A stretch of 6,209 nucleotides of DNA. Source: Candidatus Roizmanbacteria bacterium (GTDB taxonomy: Bacteria; Patescibacteriota; Microgenomatia; UBA1406; GWC2-37-13). Below the pieces are notes generated by a model that had not been told where the DNA came from, did no database searches, and was given only the letters and a program-made list of their open reading frames with translations. The stretch lies in assembly GCA_016206365.1 (NCBI GenBank), contig JACQRR010000143.1:1-6209 (forward strand). The letters run 5' to 3'. The translations under genes were made by a program, and so were the position numbers. Numbering within the stretch: the stretch's first letter is position 1; each line of letters starts with the position of its first letter. Of this stretch, positions 5,456 to 6,209 are shown one piece after another.

Positions 5456-5670
5456 TGACAAGGATACTTATTAGGGGTATCGTTGGAATTATTTTCTTCG
5501 TTTTTATTTTTGTTTCTTTCTTTTCAATCTCTCTTGCTCTAGAAGTTGGAAGTAATAAATTAATCGTGCTTTCTAAAGACGAGGTTGTTGACGAGGATTA
5601 TTTTGCCGCAGAAATAAGACAGTATAAAAAAGAAACGCTCAGATTAGTAAAACGATCCTATAGTTTGTAA
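5455..5670 (+). CDS. Short membrane/secreted protein, probably truncated bactofilin-like
   Basis: A 71-residue protein. Residues 4-29 are strongly hydrophobic after two Arg residues and form a signal peptide or membrane anchor; a signal peptidase site could follow SLA (26-28). NKLIVLSKDEVVDEDYFAA (34-52) resembles the start of the polymer-forming (bactofilin-like) secreted proteins of Patescibacteria, in which such a segment is followed by a G and then by many short beta-helix repeats. Here the similarity stops at A52, and a charged tail of 19 residues (53-71) leads to TAA. Neither shifted frame continues the expected repeats, so a deletion or insertion near 5610 is more likely than a simple frameshift. 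The start is set by the TATAAT box 9 bases upstream. It may be a remnant or a real short protein. No partner is evident. Confidence 0.55.
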   Translation: MTRILIRGIVGIIFFVFIFVSFFSISLALEVGSNKLIVLSKDEVVDEDYFAAEIRQYKKETLRLVKRSYSL

Positions 5671-5693
5671 TTTTACCTCTTCTTGATTATAAT
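5665..5693 (+). promoter_or_regulatory. Promoter giving a probable leaderless mRNA
   Basis: TTGTAA (5665-5670), a 17-base spacer and a consensus TATAAT (5688-5693) form the best promoter in the window. The -35 overlaps the stop of the preceding short gene. The ATG at 5702 is only 8 bases after the -10, so transcription should start at or next to it. No Shine-Dalgarno sequence precedes that ATG, which agrees with a leaderless message. Confidence 0.6.
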
Positions 5694-5701
5694 TCCTCAG
5701 T

Positions 5702-6209
5702 ATGTCGAGACAAGAAGGCTTTCAGAGGCGCAAATCAGGCTTATATCAAATACCTCATAAAGATGGAACAATATCATTTATTGGGGATACCACAAGCGTC
5801 AAGGAGAACGTGCCGTTTGCCTTTCGTAATTCATCCACTCCATTGGATGAAGAGGAGCTCATTGGTAAATTGCAGGAAGCATCTTTACCCGTTAAAGGAA
5901 AACCGACTCATATTCTTGGTTGGGGTGGTGATAGTGTATGTTTTAGGATTACCGATGGAGACACTCAGTATGCCGCAGTGTTACGAAGCAATAGAGAATC
6001 TGAGAATTGGCAAGATCTTCAAACTCATCGGGATCGAGAGCAAGATATTAATCAAGCATTTTCTCCTTACACTATTCCGCAAAATCTAATGGTGGTCAAT
6101 GGAATTGATAATAAACCCGCCGTATTGAAAGTAACTCGCGAAATACCCGGAGCAACTCTTTCAGAAGTTTCAGGAACTTACCTATTTATGAATAGAAAGT
6201 TAATGGATC
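5702..6209 (+). CDS. Hypothetical protein with kinase-like N-lobe features (cut by window edge)
   Basis: The first 169 residues of a soluble protein that continues past the right edge. I do not recognise it with certainty. There is no signal peptide. After a polar N-terminus (1-65), ILGWGGDSVCFRI (71-83) resembles the glycine-rich nucleotide loop of protein-kinase-like or aminoglycoside-phosphotransferase-like folds. QYAAVLR (89-95) could be the following beta strand, with R95 where a Lys is usual, and VLKVTREIPGATL (141-153) resembles strand 5 and the hinge, where family members have a Y/E-I-x-G-x-x-L pattern. If right, the catalytic lobe with HxD and DxG lies outside the window. The ATG at 5702 is chosen because a consensus promoter ends just before it. 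The reading frame is open to the edge and is supported by normal codon use. The kinase comparison is inference. Confidence 0.6.
   Translation, partial: MSRQEGFQRRKSGLYQIPHKDGTISFIGDTTSVKENVPFAFRNSSTPLDEEELIGKLQEASLPVKGKPTHILGWGGDSVCFRITDGDTQYAAVLRSNRESENWQDLQTHRDREQDINQAFSPYTIPQNLMVVNGIDNKPAVLKVTREIPGATLSEVSGTYLFMNRKLMD

Noticed and set aside
5763..6089. A 108-codon open frame on the plus strand inside the right-hand gene
   Set aside because: It lies in another frame of the gene starting at 5702, whose frame is open to the window edge, has a consensus promoter and gives a plausible protein; the alternative product shows no recognisable motif.
1..6209. Alternative genetic code with TGA as an amino acid
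   Set aside because: TGA ends the methyltransferase gene at 2042 and the conserved tryptophans in the genes are encoded by TGG.

Overview
The window most resembles a Patescibacteria (CPR) genome, perhaps in the Microgenomates group. The evidence is AT-rich DNA, short intergenic gaps, starts without a clear Shine-Dalgarno sequence, a LexA N-terminus of the kind I associate with this group, and a fragment resembling the secreted polymer-forming (bactofilin-like) proteins common there. TGA is used as a stop (the gene ending at 2042), so the recoded Gracilibacteria-type code is excluded. This assignment comes from recognition alone, with no search behind it.

Layout: (1) 1-317, minus strand: start of a lexA gene, cut by the window edge just after the autocleavage region. 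(2) 318-737: a 420-base non-coding region. It holds two GAAC-N4-GTTC dyads (candidate SOS boxes) with a possible lexA promoter, a GC-rich palindromic element bracketed by a 9-bp direct repeat, a 12-bp direct repeat, and a TATAAT box before the next gene. (3) 738-2024, plus: a two-domain protein with a methyltransferase-like N-terminus and a CDP-alcohol phosphatidyltransferase C-terminus. (4) 2042-3112, minus: a methyltransferase of the Methyltransf_32 type, convergent with the previous gene. (5) 3297-3908, plus: a DinB/maleylpyruvate-isomerase-like four-helix protein. (6) 5414-4018, minus: a two-gene unit, GNAT acetyltransferase then alpha/beta hydrolase, with 2 bases between them. (7) 5455-5670, plus: a short membrane or secreted protein that looks like a truncated bactofilin-like gene. 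(8) 5702-6209, plus: the start of a protein with weak resemblance to a kinase N-lobe, cut by the right edge.

The genes do not form one evident pathway. Most are single-gene units with alternating strands. The best-supported regulation is the probable LexA control around 437-478. The most unusual non-coding object is the structured element at 482-588 beside it. The most unusual protein is the methyltransferase/phosphatidyltransferase fusion. On the right side, two consensus TATAAT boxes lie only 8-9 bases before an ATG, suggesting leaderless mRNAs. I found no CRISPR array, tRNA, rRNA, transposase or convincing intrinsic terminator.
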